Source: Marsupella aquatica
Lineage: Eukaryota > Marchantiophyta
Assembly: GCA_973895155.1 (NCBI GenBank)
Contig: OZ316891.1
Span: forward strand, 24,800,001-24,864,000
Length of the DNA stretch: 64,000 bases
Direction: 5' to 3'
Shown here: positions 43,206-56,167 of the stretch, piece after piece
Numbering within the stretch: position 1 is the first letter of the stretch
How the letters are laid out: each line of letters begins with the position of its first letter
Notes under the pieces: model-generated
Databases searched by the model: none
The model's input: only the letters and a program-made list of their open reading frames with translations
Told to the model about the DNA's origin: nothing
Program-made: the position numbers and the translations under genes

Positions 43206-43215
43206 CAAGGGGGAG
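43206..43215 (+). other. Polypurine tract of the copia element
   Basis: CAAGGGGGAG is followed directly by TGTTATGACATG. This arrangement, with a G-rich tract and TGTTA, is typical for the start of a copia 3' LTR and fixes its left limit at 43216. Confidence 0.75.
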
Positions 43216-44480
43216 TGTTATGACATGTAGATTACACTATAAGTGACCATTACATTAGTAAGACCCTAATATAATACTTAGAGGTTAAGGTAGTTACTTA
43301 ACCGCCTCATCATGTAACACATAAAGGCTTTCATTCCTAATAGAAGAGACATTGATGTTGGTGTAATCTATGGAGTAGAACACAGGCATGTTTAAATGTA
43401 CGTTCCATTGAGGCAAAGATTTGGGGTGATGTGGACATTTTGACTCGAGGCAAAGAAATGCAAAAAGATGCAAGTGAGCCAAAGAAATGTAGATAATGTA
43501 AATTAATGTAAGCGAGGCAAGAAAGATGTTGTTGCGACCATCTCGTCATTATGACAATGCAGTCACTCTGGCCATGGGGGTGTTGTGGCTATGCTGGTCT
43601 TGCGGCCATGTTGTTGCCAAGCGCGATGTCAACACATTGCATACTCATTGAGGTAAGGTAAAGAAAGGTTGATTAAAAGCTGGGGTTTTAGGTGGATCAA
43701 ACTAAAAATATTGGATTTTTTATAATTCTTTCTTGCCCATTTCATGTGAAAAGTGTTGTCGATGCGGAGATCTTGTTCAAAATAGCATATGACATTATGT
43801 AATCATATAATGTAATTCAAGTCAACACAAAAATATGGGATAAGGCACAAATGGGTAATGAGAGTACATCGGCAAGAGTTGGGCAAGAAATCTTTATCCT
43901 CGATGATACAAAAGATGGAACAAAAGATGCGAATGGGGCAAAAGAGTTGGGCTCCCAACTTGGGAAAGAATTAGGGCAAAAGCGAGACTAATATAGATGA
44001 GGGGCATGTCAAGCAATACATATCTTGTGGAGAAATGATGTTGGGAGCTTGATCTTCTTGGCCTTCATTAAAGATGCATTTTTTGAAAGATTTTCAAAGA
44101 GAATGTTGGAGGTATAGATGGAATAACAAATTTGGGACCTATTTTATACAAAACAAAAAATGAAAAACAAAAAATTTAATCAAAACATGTAAAAACAGTT
44201 GACTTTGCTTTTGCATTTTTATTTTATTTTGGAAGATGTTGTTTTGTCATGAAAACTATATTGTTTGGGAGAGCAAGGATGTGGGAGGGTAAGAGCAAGT
44301 GCAAGAGAGATGATGGCCCCCGGGTGTTTTGATACTATTGGGAGGGGAATGTTTTAATTTTTTCTCTCCCACTTTTTCATATTTCTACACTCCTATGCAA
44401 CACCATTACTCCCTTTTTTTTCTTACATTGGCGCACCATTAAATAAACAGAAAAATGTACACAACTAAATACAGAGAAGA
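43216..44480 (+). mobile_element. Copia 3' LTR and AT-rich flank (right limit not found)
   Basis: The LTR starts at TGTTATGACATG. I cannot place its 3' end because the 5' LTR is missing from the window. The stretch contains no recognisable genes. A run of low-complexity sequence (AAACAAAAAATG repeats near 44150-44180) and the absence of coding suggest LTR plus old intergenic DNA. Confidence 0.5.
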
Positions 44481-45039
44481 AGAAAAAAAGGACAAAAACA
44501 ACCCCATTTTCCTTCCTTCCAGAGTCTCATAGGCTTTGCACAAATCCAAAAAGTTCTCATGCCCCAAAAGATTCTCCTTCCATTTGTGTGTACTTTCATA
44601 CTTGAAAAAAACACATGTAGGATAGTCGCGGAACTCGAGTACCTTAACACTTAGCTCCGGCGTTGCTGGCTCCGATGCCGAGCTCCCTTATGGTCCAGGC
44701 CCGGATAGCCCATCAGGGGAGGACTTAGCATGGGGAGACTTGTGGGCATTGGGAAGTGGCACTGGCAAAGGCAAGGCGCCAAGCTGGTGACACACACTAA
44801 GAACTCGAGGGTTTCACTTCCACAAAAATGGCATATCACGTGCGACGAAGGATAGGGTCATTTTATTGGTTCTAAGGGAAGACTTAAGAATTTTTCTAGA
44901 AGAACAATAGGGTCTTTTAAATTCAATTTTGAGACTTATAAGAACATTAGGGTCTTTTTAATCCAATTTTTAAAATATTCCAAGAATATTCCAACTTTAT
45001 AGGGGTTAAAAAATAAAAATAAAATCTTACATTTTAGGG
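44481..45039. other. Intergenic AT-rich DNA with a short duplication
   Basis: No gene recognised. Between 44908 and 44975 a segment of about 38 bases (beginning TAGGGTCTTTT) occurs twice in tandem with small changes. Confidence 0.4.
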
Positions 45040-45990
45040 GGTCCGAGGCCTAAAAACGTCGCAGGCGATGGGGAGGTCCCCATATAGTGAGACCCCTGAG
45101 ACTAAGAACCGTGGCTAGCTGGGAGCTGGTCGGGTCAAAGGGTATATGGGCTGGGCTCAAGGTCGACTGTCCGGACCCCCAGACGGACTTTGAGTTCTGA
45201 GGGCTTGAGTGTGAGCTCCTCTTGGGCCTAAGGCCAATGGAGTTGACTCCATGGGCAACGGACACTAGGGGCGCTAGTTATGGCCCGATCTGGGTTGGGC
45301 CAGTCGGGGGCCTCAAGCGGCGATGAGACCTGAGGGCCTAGGCATGAGCACTGGGTCGGCCCGATCACGACAGGCTAAGGCATTCCGTTTGCAGATGCCT
45401 AACAAGAGAGTTATGGGCGTTGCCAGTTGGTGGCGCGCCCATTATGCAAAATAGGTTTCGGGTTGGAGGCCAAATGTAGGGGATAAAGCTGGTCCAGGGG
45501 TGGGAGGTCTCTAGAAGCATATATGAGGGGAGTGGTGTCTCCCTGGGGGCCAAGGGCGAGCCGAAGTCGTGAGCCGCGGCGGTTGCGACACCAAGGGAAA
45601 GCGCCAAATGGAAACGGCGATATCTTCCCAACGGGAAGTCCGTTGGAGGACTTCTTGGGTGCGTTGAAAATCTCTCGAGGAGGGCTACGTCCTCCTGAGC
45701 TCAGCTGGGTCTGGGGGTGCCATGGGTTCTCAGGGTCAGCGGGTGTTAGCTCGCCCGCTTGCCATATCCCACCGAACAGGAGCCAAGCCGCGTTCAGTCT
45801 CCCAAGGGAGCTTGCAATGGGGAGGCAAGGCCAAGTAGGTGGGGAGGTTGATTCCCAACGATGCATGGCCTCTAGACCATCAGTGGGGCAAGCCGGGAGT
45901 TGGTTGCTAGAGTCGGGGCCATTCTGGTCCCGACGTGTTGGGACAAGCTTGAGACAAGCTTTGGGACAAGCTACGCCCTAGGCCCTAACT
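45040..45990. other. GC-rich patch without a recognised gene
   Basis: A sharply bounded GC-rich stretch lies between AT-rich flanks. Several frames are open on both strands (for example 45523-45981 plus and 45411-45866 minus) but none shows a domain, and overlapping open frames are expected in GC-rich DNA. A short triplication of GGGACAAGCTT-like sequence is found at 45938-45976. It may be a fragment of another retroelement LTR or leader; I see no primer site or terminal repeat. Confidence 0.4.
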
Positions 45991-48003
45991 CCGTGTAAAA
46001 GAATTGGACCCCCCTGCGATCGGGCCCTTTTCCTGTTTACCCCATGTAATTTCCATTTTAATTACCATTAAAACTTGCCTTATTACCGGTAATACTTATA
46101 ATTATTAGTTCAAAATTAATAAAAACTACCCTTTGAGCATTTGCAGGTCCTCCATGTACTAGTTAAGACTGAGGGCCCAGGGAAGTTATGCTTATTTGGG
46201 CCATGAGCATGTCTTGAGGTCAGGGTGGTCAGTTGGTGATGGATAGGTACGAGGGGGAACTTGGGCCGCGCCCATGGAAGGAGCTGTTCTTGACGAACAG
46301 TGGGCGTGGGTTCTGGTTCCGGCTTATGGCGTCGGGAGGACCTATCGCTGACCTATTTACCAACGTCTGTTGAGCTTGAGTTAGGATGCTAGACTTGGCG
46401 AGTTCTAGATCCCAAAGGGTTATTTACCGAGGTGCTTGGTTGCTTGTGCAGACTGTGAGAACCGTTGAGTAGCGATCGTGGTTGAGAGCAAGTGCGGCTT
46501 CGTATGGGAGGGGCCGCTGGTGGTGCAGGAGGCACTACTTAGGTGCTTGCTCCAGGTATTTCGTGGAGGCGTTTGGGCACTATGGGCACTTAGGCGTGGG
46601 TGCTGGGATTGGTGAGGGCGCTGGGTGGTGAGGTCCACCACTAGGATGATGTCACATAAGTATTTTCTCATATACGATGTCAGATCAGTATCATCTCCTA
46701 TACTTTGTATTTTACTATTAAAATGAGCATATCATTTGACATACCTGGTCAATCAATCCAAGAGTACCAAAAAATCTTTGAAAACAGCTGACTGGCCAGG
46801 TTTGTTCCCTCCATTTCTGAATTTGTAAGCAGACGAAAGAGCTTTTTGGCGCATTGCATATTATAGAAGTAGATTGTTTTTACAGTTACAAGGTCTAACA
46901 CTTTTTCTTGGACTTTTCAAATACACATAGTCTTGTTTGGTGCTTTTTGCATAACAACCTTTTCTTGTTTATGACCAATAGTGTTGATGTGACTACAGGT
47001 GCTTCCAGGAATTTTGGGAGGTACTTCCCATGAGGGTCTGTAACTATGTTTCACCTCTACCTATTTTTTACCTCTACTTGTTTTGATTCTCTTTCTTTTT
47101 TCTTCACATTTCAACACAAACCCAGATTTCATGCAAGTTCAGATTTTACTTTCTTTTACCAAGAGGCAAGTAGAGGACAAATCTAAAAATCCCCTTGCAC
47201 TAAGTAGACCTATCCACAAAGGTGCTGACTGTTTTTGTGCAAGCTGTACGAAATGGTTTGATTCAATATACAACCTATCCACAAACTTGCTTAATCAAAT
47301 TACAGCTACCCATATAACTGCGAACTGTTCCAATACTCTCCCCCTTAAACTTCTCCAGGGTTCCATGGTCCACTCATTTTTTTCCTCTAAAGTGAGAGTC
47401 TACTCCACAATTTCAGGAAAAACTTCTTGGTTTCTAATGAAATTTGGTTCCTATGGGTTACTTGTAGCTCTTGAAGGAGCAGCTCTGATTGAAGTGCACA
47501 TTAAATGCTTCTTCCAACGAATGTGCACTTAGAGAGCTACTACTTCGTCTAGGGAGTGTGCACTTAGAGAGAGAGAAGACTGTAACAGAATCGCCCACAT
47601 GAAATCAATTAAGCACAAACTGGTGACCATAGATCATTACCAACAAACGAGGTTTGACGGGATCAAACAACATCATGCCCATTTCAATTGTTGCGCTGGA
47701 TAATAGGTAGGCAATGGGCAATTATGCGACAGCAAGCAGATAAATCAAATGCGTTTGTGGAAGGGTCGGTGACCAACGAAAAACGCGGTTCGGTTATGTG
47801 TTAGCTCCTTCAATTCGTCTTCTTCTTCTGTGACACCAGAGAGCTCTGGCTCCTGCACTGAAGACTTCGGTGGGGAGAAACATCTGAAATCTATATATTT
47901 GTCTCACATCTGAAGTAGGACACACGAAAGTTTCTTTCCCAAGGATTTAAAGATTAATACCACCTAGTACGTCTAAGTTCTCCAGCTTGAGACAGTCACA
48001 GAG
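45991..48003. other. Intergenic region upstream of the P450 gene
   Basis: No gene recognised apart from an unconvincing 149-codon frame at 47083-47532. GTGTGCACTTAGAGAG is partly repeated (near 47522 and 47557). The last 150 bases before 48004 would contain the 5' untranslated region and promoter of the P450; I see no clear TATA box. Confidence 0.4.
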
Positions 48004-51000
48004 ATGGGGGATTCGGTGCTGTCCATATTTTCGAGATACGCAGAGTTGGGGGACCCAGCGCTGTCAACATTATCAATAATTCTGGCCGTGGTGTTGGGTG
48101 GGGCTATTCTGTTGTGGGCGAAGCGATCGTACACTCTGTACTCATGTCGAAGGCCCGATGTCGTGCTGCCGAAAGGCACTCTGGGCTGGCCTATCGTTGG
48201 AGAATCATTGGACTTTCGTCGTGACCCATTGCAATTTGCTCATTCTCACGTCAGGAGGTAATCTTGGTCATGAACTGAACAGGCATGATCTTCAGAATTT
48301 TGGCGGGCAACGTCCCTGTGTAGGTAGTTGCATGCCTCGCGTTCAAAGACTAGTCTGAAATATCTACGCGCCAAGGCTTCGAATGGTTAAGAGCTCGAGT
48401 TAATGTCAGACCATTTGGGGCAGCGACTCAATTGCAAATTGCAAAAGGAACCACAAAGTGCGGATGTTTGGGACATCTTCAGCTCAATGTCTGAAAGTTG
48501 TGAGTTGATCAATGCAGATATGGAAGTATGTTTAAAGCGAACATATTTCTACACCCAACAATATGTGGAACAACTCCGGAGTTCGTCAAATTCGTTAATG
48601 GCAATCCCCAACTCTTCCGACGGGCATTCCCGGAAAGCTTCAAACGAGTTCTCGGACCCACCACGTTTGCATTCCAGGAGGGTCCACCGCATCTGTCTGT
48701 CAGGAAGTTGGTCCTGAAATCTATTGGTCCAGAAGGTCTCCGGCATCAGGTCCATAGTTTTGAGAACATTGTTCTCGAACACATGGCCTCGTGGGCGCGC
48801 GCTGCGACTGTTGTTGGATGTGAAGCAGTGCAGAAAGTGGGCCGTTTATTTTCAATCCTAAACTTCTTTCTTTAATCACTCAGTTCAATTCATTTTCGTT
48901 GTCCTTCAGCGTTTAGTCTTTTTCTTGGAGTACTTAGTAATTGTGTGCGATTTTATTCGAGTACTTAGTACTTCTGTGCGATTTCTTTTCTCGTTCAATT
49001 CGTTTCCAGTCCCCGGTAAGCAACTGTAGTATAATAGGCAGGGTCTATATTTTTAATCCATTTTTATATGGACTAAAAAGTTGACTGTTCCAAATAATTA
49101 AGATTTGAAAAAACCTGTATTTTCCATTTTTAAAAATTAACAAGTCATATAAAAAGTTTGGTTTCGTTTTTTTTCCATATGAAGTTAACAAATTGGTTAT
49201 AGATCCTTATATTAAAAAAAATCAATATGATTTAGTTTTGATCAATTTCATATATCAAAACATATTTGGTTTTTGTAAGGTACATGTTTAAATTACTTGA
49301 TTGAGTTGAGAGATATAATATATAATATTTTAGTAAACTTGACTAAAATGAAATATAAGATGATCAATTGGATATAGGGTAATTATAAGGAATTAAAAAT
49401 TTGTCTTATAATAAGAGGAGAATTGTATAACCGGGTTTGCAGTATTCTCAATTAATTCTTCCCGTCATTATGTATTGTATGCTCTTGAGATTCCTAAAAA
49501 TAACCTTTGTCTGAATTGTTTATGTCAACTGGCAGCTTACGTGGGACGCTAGCAACTGTGTTCTATTTGGAGATAAGAACATTTCTAGCTCACCACAAGG
49601 AAGGAAGAATATGAAAAACTTTAAGATGGCCAATGGGGGAGTAGCAGCGATGCCAGTGAATCTTCCAGGAACGCAGTTTAACAAATGCATGAAGGTACGC
49701 GATCTGTCGGATGTTTGGCCAGCAGTTTGGACTTGAAATTGAATCTTGCCCGAGGCTATTGAACACTACTCAGAGAACTGACAGAAGGCCAAGTTTGGAC
49801 TTGAAGATGAGATCGTGCCCTAGCTAGGCTCTTGATCGAACACTGCTCCTCGAACTGAAGGCTAGTCAGATACAGGTAGATAGAGATGAACAATGAGTAC
49901 TTGTCGAATCTTAAATCATAGCGAAAGCGAGGTCGAGAATGATAAATCATTTTGGATGACAACATTCCCTTCGTATCAGAAAGCGAGGTCGGTGGATAGA
50001 TTTCAACAAGGCAGGCTTGTCGAAGCTGAAATAATTCCAATAGTATCAAAAAGAAAGGTCGAGAATGATAATTAACTTCGATGAGAACACATATGAACAT
50101 TTGTGTTTTCCTGAATACCTTCATTTGATTGATTGGATGTTGTCTTTGTCAGGCACGGGCAGAATTGATCGCATACTTCAAAAGTCTGATTGAGCCGATG
50201 ACGAAGGGCCAAATGGCTTCCGAGGGCGTTTTCTTCGCAGCTCTATTGGCAGCTCGGAATGATCCTGACGGGCTGGAAGAGCTGAAAAATCTCGATGATG
50301 TCAAACTTGCCGAGAACATGCTCTTACTAAACGCCGGTGCTTCTAACACTACCTCCTCGACTCTTGTATGGGTCCTTAAGTATCTGATTGACTATCCAGA
50401 GGTCTTTCGCCGTTGCCAGGTATGGACATACTTCGCTTCTCGGGTTCAATCCGGCATGGTCTTTCGGATATATTGAGGTCTGGAGTTTGAATTGGCAGTA
50501 GAATTTTGAACGTGATAGGTGGTAGTTTGTCGAAATTATGCCAGCACACAGCATTCCATATCGCCAGATTGGTCGTTACCGAATTAAATCTATGTCACCT
50601 TTAACAGACAGCCCAGCCTCCCGTCGAGGAATGTCGTTCTCAGTTTTTATCTGGTCCATCCTTCTCAGATCTTCTACTGTACTAACCCTAGCTCATACCA
50701 TGTGAGCAGGCTGAACAGCAAGAAATTCTCAAAACCAAAGACCTTTCCGTCGAAGGACCCAGGCTTACTTGGGACGATACGAAGAAAATGGTTTATACTC
50801 TTAAGGTATTATGCTTGATTACCCCTGGACATCCACAGAAAGTGCATTCCCAAGTGGATTTCAACTATAATGCACGCTAGTTTAATATGAAGTTATAAAC
50901 GAAGTGGATTGAATTATAATGGACACGAGTCGACTATGAAGTTGTTTAGAGACCGGCTCCATCCTTGCGGATGCTCCAACCTGTTAAAATATAATTAGTT

Positions 51001-52517
51001 GACGAGAATTCTAGAAAGTACAAGCGACTGGCATACTTAATTCGTCTGAGTTACTGGATGCAGTTCTTTCAAGAAGTCCAGAGAAGCCTTACAATCCTCC
51101 CTGTTCTTTTCAAAGAGGCAACCGAAGACGTTAACTTTGAAGGTGAGTAATCTGAGTTACCAGAGTGTTCAATTATCGTGCAATCCTACCATTGCAACAG
51201 CTACGAGTGTTGCACGTTCTTGAATGGGATTGCTAATGAATATAGTTCGAATTCCCACGCATTCAGCCAGCAAAATTTGTCAGCTTCACAGTGTGCATAA
51301 TTAGGTTCGGATTCGATGTAGGTACAGTACGTTCATTCAGAGTGATCTAGCTCTAAGGGTCTCTGCCAGCACAAGCTTCTCAAGACATATAAGCTGATTC
51401 TTCGAAGAAAACATGTCGTAGCTCTATGAACGAGTCCTGAAATTATGCGTTCGAGAAGAAACTCGTGCCACGTCACATATGAAGGTCATAAATGTCTACC
51501 GATCATGCAGGTCATCTAATACCAAAGGGCTGGAGAGTGATTCCGTTGACCAATTACATTCACACGGATCCTGCCAATTATCCCGACCTTAATTTCAACC
51601 CCGATCGATTCGATGTGAGTAGTGTACTATCTTTCTCCTCAGTCAGGTTTTGAATCAAAGATTTGATTTTCTGAGAACTAATAGAACACAATTTTGTTTT
51701 CCTCAATGAGTTAGTGCACCTGACCTGACTTTCACTCGGTATAATTTACCTCTTTCGATTGGGGAAACTTCTGCAGGTGTCCCCGAAACCATACACTTAC
51801 CTTCCATTCAGTGTTGGGCCTCACATGTGTCCGGGGATTGAAATGGCCAAGCTGATTGTCTGCATCTTCGTTCATTATCTCACTACGACTTACACGTAAG
51901 TACCCATTGATATACCTGACCTTAATTTGACAGAGCAAGGTACAGTTAGTCCGTGTCTTTCCCTTTGAAATGCAGCCTCCTATCCAGCCCAGTCTGAAGG
52001 GAGTCGACAGACTTGCAGAGTGACATCTAGAACTTGAGGCTGATTCATTTGTATCCACCCACCTAAAACGTTTCTTGTGACTTTAGTTTACATTTTCATT
52101 AAAAGTTTATGGGACAGAAGCCCCTGACCAACCTTGCTCCCGATTGAAATCCTCGTGTTCCTGCCAGGATGTAATCCCCAACATATGTTTTTCAATGTTT
52201 ACTTGTCGGCCTACTCTAGGGGCCATGGCCTGTAACCCCTAGTGTATTTAGCCCATGTTAAGCCCCTAGAGGAACCACCTAGCTCAGGATGAGACTGCAC
52301 ATTCAACATGTCTGTCATTTCAATGATGTGAAAGACCCCTACATCTCACTACCCCAATTATAAATTGACTCCACCATTCCGATTTTGACTTGCATGATTC
52401 TTTTGTTGTTTATGCAGGTATGAGAGAGTTGGACCTGATCAGGGTATGATGTACGATGAGTTTTGCCCCAAGCCAATAGGGGGATATCCCATCAAAGTGA
52501 GTCCTAGGACAGGGTAA
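48004..52517 (+). CDS. Cytochrome P450, CYP85-clan type (9 exons, 498 residues)
   Basis: Exons: 48004-48257, 48518-48836, 49536-49694, 50153-50419, 50710-50805, 51064-51142, 51511-51614, 51777-51895, 52418-52517. All introns are GT-AG and phases match; the total is 1,497 bases including TAA. N-terminal membrane anchor at residues ~20-40 (ER, cytosolic face), then proline hinge LPKGTLGWPIVGE. C-helix region PPHLSVRK; I-helix GASNTTSS (residues 306-313); K-helix EVQR (E369, R372); FNPDRF; heme loop FSVGPHMCPG with Cys444 as ligand. Overall pattern (PKGWRVIPL, AKLIVCIFVHYLTT) resembles the CYP85 clan (CYP707/CYP90/CYP716 relatives), which oxidises terpenoids, sterols or hormones; substrate unknown. 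Odd points: the I-helix acidic residue is Asn (N309) and the usual heme-loop Arg is His (H442). Length is normal for the family, and no stops or frameshifts are seen, so it is probably functional. Confidence 0.93.
49695..50152 (+). repeat. Internal duplications in P450 intron 3
   Basis: Two short duplications lie in the intron: GTTTGGACTTGAA..GA(A/T).GTGCCC-type segments at about 49729 and 49794, and AGGTCGAGAATGATAA at about 49930 and 50058. They are tandem or near-tandem copies and do not affect splice sites. Confidence 0.6.
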
Positions 52518-55500
52518 CTTGAACGTTTCGCATGGTATGATAGCGCAGAAGCCTCTTATAATTACATGCCCCACTAAAGTTCGGTGAGCATGTGGTTGGT
52601 TGAGCATATATGGGTTGACGTACGTATGATTCCAAAACAAAAAGATTCTGAGCCAGTTAAGCCATGCTTGACTTCTCGTCGAACCAGCAGTTCGATGAAA
52701 CGGATGCCAACTATTGCGCCCATACCAAAGGCAAAGAGTTACAAAGCTACAGTGACATATTATTACATATATGTTTAAATGATGATATGATCAACTTTTG
52801 AAGCTACGTGAGCTTCCAATTTATTAATATGAATTTACTTTTTATATGGTGATGTCTGGGAAGGTTTGACAAATACATCAAAACTTTGGAATGATTGAAT
52901 TGATCTACTTTGGAAGCTATTGAACTTCCTATGAAAAACTTTGAGCTCCAGTTTTTCTAGGAGTAGACAATGTCAAATCTTTTTATTTATTTTAAAGGGA
53001 AAATCTGTGAATTAAACTTCACAAAAAAGAAATAGTCAGCCACAATAGTTGAAACCAAGACCACAATAGTTGAACCCAAGACCTATCACTCAGTCTCTAC
53101 TCAAGTGAGCTACCACAAAATCATGCCTATTTGGGCTGACAATGTCAACCTTTATCCACATCACTATAGAAAAGCCTTGGCGGATTCCCGGAAAGTACCG
53201 ACAGAATCTATGGCTAACAATTTATAATATCCAAACGTGTAACTTCTATCCAAGGGCAGTTTCAAGTTATCAAAGGAACACATTCAAGTGTGGATTACAT
53301 ATTTTTGCCCATTCTTTGAGAGACGAGCTTGGAGAACCTATAGGCTTGACCCCTAGGCAGCTGGGCCCTCACTTAGTGTAAATAATATGTATACACCTGT
53401 GATCAACCCCTCTCTTGACCCTTATTACTTGGCTGCCCCCCCCCCCCCCTCCTAACGTTTCCTGATTTAGATATAAAATAAAATTTGAGGTCTTGTCTCC
53501 ACCCCTTCCCATCTTATAGAAGCCTAGATAAGAGGTTCACAAACCCCTGGATTTGATGCGTCTTGAATAGTGTTCAAAATAGTTAGTTTACTATTTTTCA
53601 ACAAATTACTTAATGAAATACATTATGTTTTTTGAATCTCTTCCCAAACTGTTTCCTGTTGTGCAACCGCTGTTGCTGACGCATCTTTAGTCTAAGGATA
53701 GAGGCCAGAGAGCCTACCAGAAAAGAAACTGTGAAGCTCCAGCATCACCACGTCTGCAAGTTGGTATTTGTAATCTTGGCCTATAGCACACAATCTTTTG
53801 AAGAGCGGACGTGCTACTAGCAGAACTACACAACAAGACACGACGGCGATGCGTCAAGACAGGTGAACACTCTGAAATGCCAACTACATCTAATTTCTAA
53901 CACCTCACCAGCAACTGATCTCGTTGTTCTTTGTTATTGCCAACTCCTGCTCCTGTGGTGTGTTTGACCTATAATCCAAAACGAAAAACAGATTATTCTG
54001 GTCAACAATTCTGGTATCGTTGGTTAGACATTGTTCTCTGGCTGAACACAAATTTACGATCAGACAAATAATACGTAAAGACACCTTTCCCAAAATAGAG
54101 CTACTCCAAGAAATGCTGAAATGTAATGAAGAAGTAAGGAGCTTGTAAAGTTAGAGCTACAAGGCCTCCTAGTAATCTCCACCGCGTTGTTGATGTCTCG
54201 AATGTCTCGGAGATGTTCCCTTCTTCAGACCGACCCCAGATAGAGGAAGCGTTCCCTTCCTCTTGGAGACGTTCCCTTCCTCAACCGACCAAACTTTGCA
54301 AAGAATTTTAATTAGACAGGTTATGCTTATCAAAATGAGGCAATAGTCTGTAATTTTTGGAAGTGATAGTTTGCAAATCCAGTACTCACCTGTACTCCAT
54401 TTTGCATCGCCAACTGCATGTTGAATTTCTCGCTCACCCCGTTAATCAAGGGTGTCAAAGCTGTAGAGGAACCAACTAACTCCTCCTCCACAAATGATTT
54501 TCACACGTGAGCTAGTGCTTGTCCATAATCCATATTTGGACTTGAGGAGACTAAGGCTGCAGCTTCCATTTTCAATTTTTGAGTTCTGTTGTCACACCAT
54601 TCTAGGTAGTGTTATCTGAGTGTATTGTACTATCTAGATCCGTATGTTTGGTATGTGTGCTATATGAGCCGATAAGGTTCCGTTAGGTTTGTGTGAGAGG
54701 GTAGTTCTCTCTTGTGAGGCATTGAAAGGTTATCTTTCAATGTTGAGCCTTGGAGAGGGGAGCTTGTGTGGTGGCTATGGTGGCTGAGAGCTCTCTCTAT
54801 GTAGCGTGGATTGCTTGAGTGTAAGGTGCATTGGCTCGACATACATGTGTGATTGGATTGCACGGGATTGAGTGCGTATTGTTGGCGTCGATAGTTGTTC
54901 CGATTGTATTGAGATTACATTGAAAGATCAGGCATCAGACTCTGACTGTTGTTGTTGGACGGAGCTTTGATTTTCAGTTTGATTGTGTTTGGTGACGGTT
55001 TGTGGTATCTTGGATTGTGCATTGTATTGCTTGATTGGATCGCCGGTATGTGGATCCAAGTTGAGATCGTGTGAGTTTGATTCTTGAGCGGATCTGGAGT
55101 TGGAGGTTCGCCAGATCTGTAGCCTATCCGTGGCTCTAATCGTTTGTGTTCGGTTGAGTTGTACCGATTCGCTACAACTAGATCACGTGCGGTGCTCTAT
55201 GGGGGGTGAATGTTCGATCTGCTGATTTGCGATTGGACAGTATGCTGCTGTCAACCGCATTTGTGTGAAGGGATCAATCCGACGAATGTTGCTGAATTTG
55301 TAGTCTTGCCAATGACCGATGCACTCTGCACACTGAACCTGCGTTTCTCGAAAGGAAACAACTATTGCATGTTGCCAAATTGGGCTCCGTGACGGGACGT
55401 GGCGCTGAGTGTAACCGAGGCGGCTGTCGATTAGAAGCGAAAACCACATTTTTGTGAAGGAAACGACTGTCACATGTTGCTATTTTGGCGGTGCAGACTG

Positions 55501-55635
55501 TACGTTGTTGGCGCAACACTGAAAGTTGCTACTTTTACCGCTGATCCGAAGCAGCCGTCGTGCGCCAATTCGGAAGCAGCCATTGGCTAGGAATGTTGAT
55601 GCATTTTGTGAAGGCAAAGTTTGAATGTTGCCAAA
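52518..55635. other. Intergenic region downstream of the P450 gene
   Basis: No gene recognised. Notable points are a run of 14 C at 53436-53449; a short repeated GTTCCCTTCCTC/TTGGAGACGTTCCC stretch near 54205-54285; and a GT-rich stretch at 54640-55180 with local inverted sequence (GAAAGGTTATCTTTC, near 54724) that may be an old LTR. Short frames here have no recognisable motifs. Confidence 0.4.
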
Positions 55636-55755
55636 CCCAAAAGTCGATTCGGCGTAGCTAAGCGTTACGGGCTCACCCAAAAGTCGATTCGGCGTAGCGA
55701 AGCGTTGCGGGCTCACCCAAAAGTCAATTCGGCGTAGCGGGCGTGAAGGGCTCAC
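55636..55755. repeat. Tandem repeat, 40-bp period, three units
   Basis: Three head-to-tail units begin at 55636, 55676 and 55716, each starting CCCAAAAGTCGATTCGGCG and ending CGGGCTCA; the third is more diverged. Not coding (40 is not a multiple of three). Confidence 0.88.
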
Positions 55756-56167
55756 TCTTAGCTCATCTCGGCGCTTCAAGGCAACTCGGGACGAGGGGCG
55801 TGAGGTCAGAGCAGGAGCGGGCGGGCCAGCAAGCCAGCTTGCTGGTATGTGAGGAGTAGTTGCAAGCTGTTGAAATTGGAGCGACCAATTTGGTGCATAA
55901 CTACAAGTGAGAGGTCACCCATCCCAAAGCTATTCCTTCCCCACACGCTTAACTATGTGGTTCTTAAGTGCTTGTGTGTACACACATTCCTTTCTACTTT
56001 GATGTTAAGAAATGAACACTTAGGAATTTTATACACAGTCATTCTAGTTTGTTTAGAGTGTCATTTTGGGCCAAATTATAAGCTCTTGTGAGGTTTTTGA
56101 TGCTTCTGAGTTCATCCGGATGCATGGATTGAACCAATTTTGCATGGATTCTTAGCTACGACATTGA

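Noticed and set aside
45411-45981. Overlapping open frames on both strands in the GC-rich patch
   Set aside because: Long overlapping frames on both strands are expected in GC-rich DNA; no domains, splice signals or codon pattern support either.
47083-47532. 149-codon frame with a copia-RNase-H-like start (VQILLSFTKRQVEDKSKNPLA)
   Set aside because: The resemblance to the copia C-terminal motif is too weak and the rest has no known motif; I did not annotate it as a gene.
53436-53449. Run of 14 C as a functional site
   Set aside because: A homopolymer without other context; probably slippage or a sequencing artefact.
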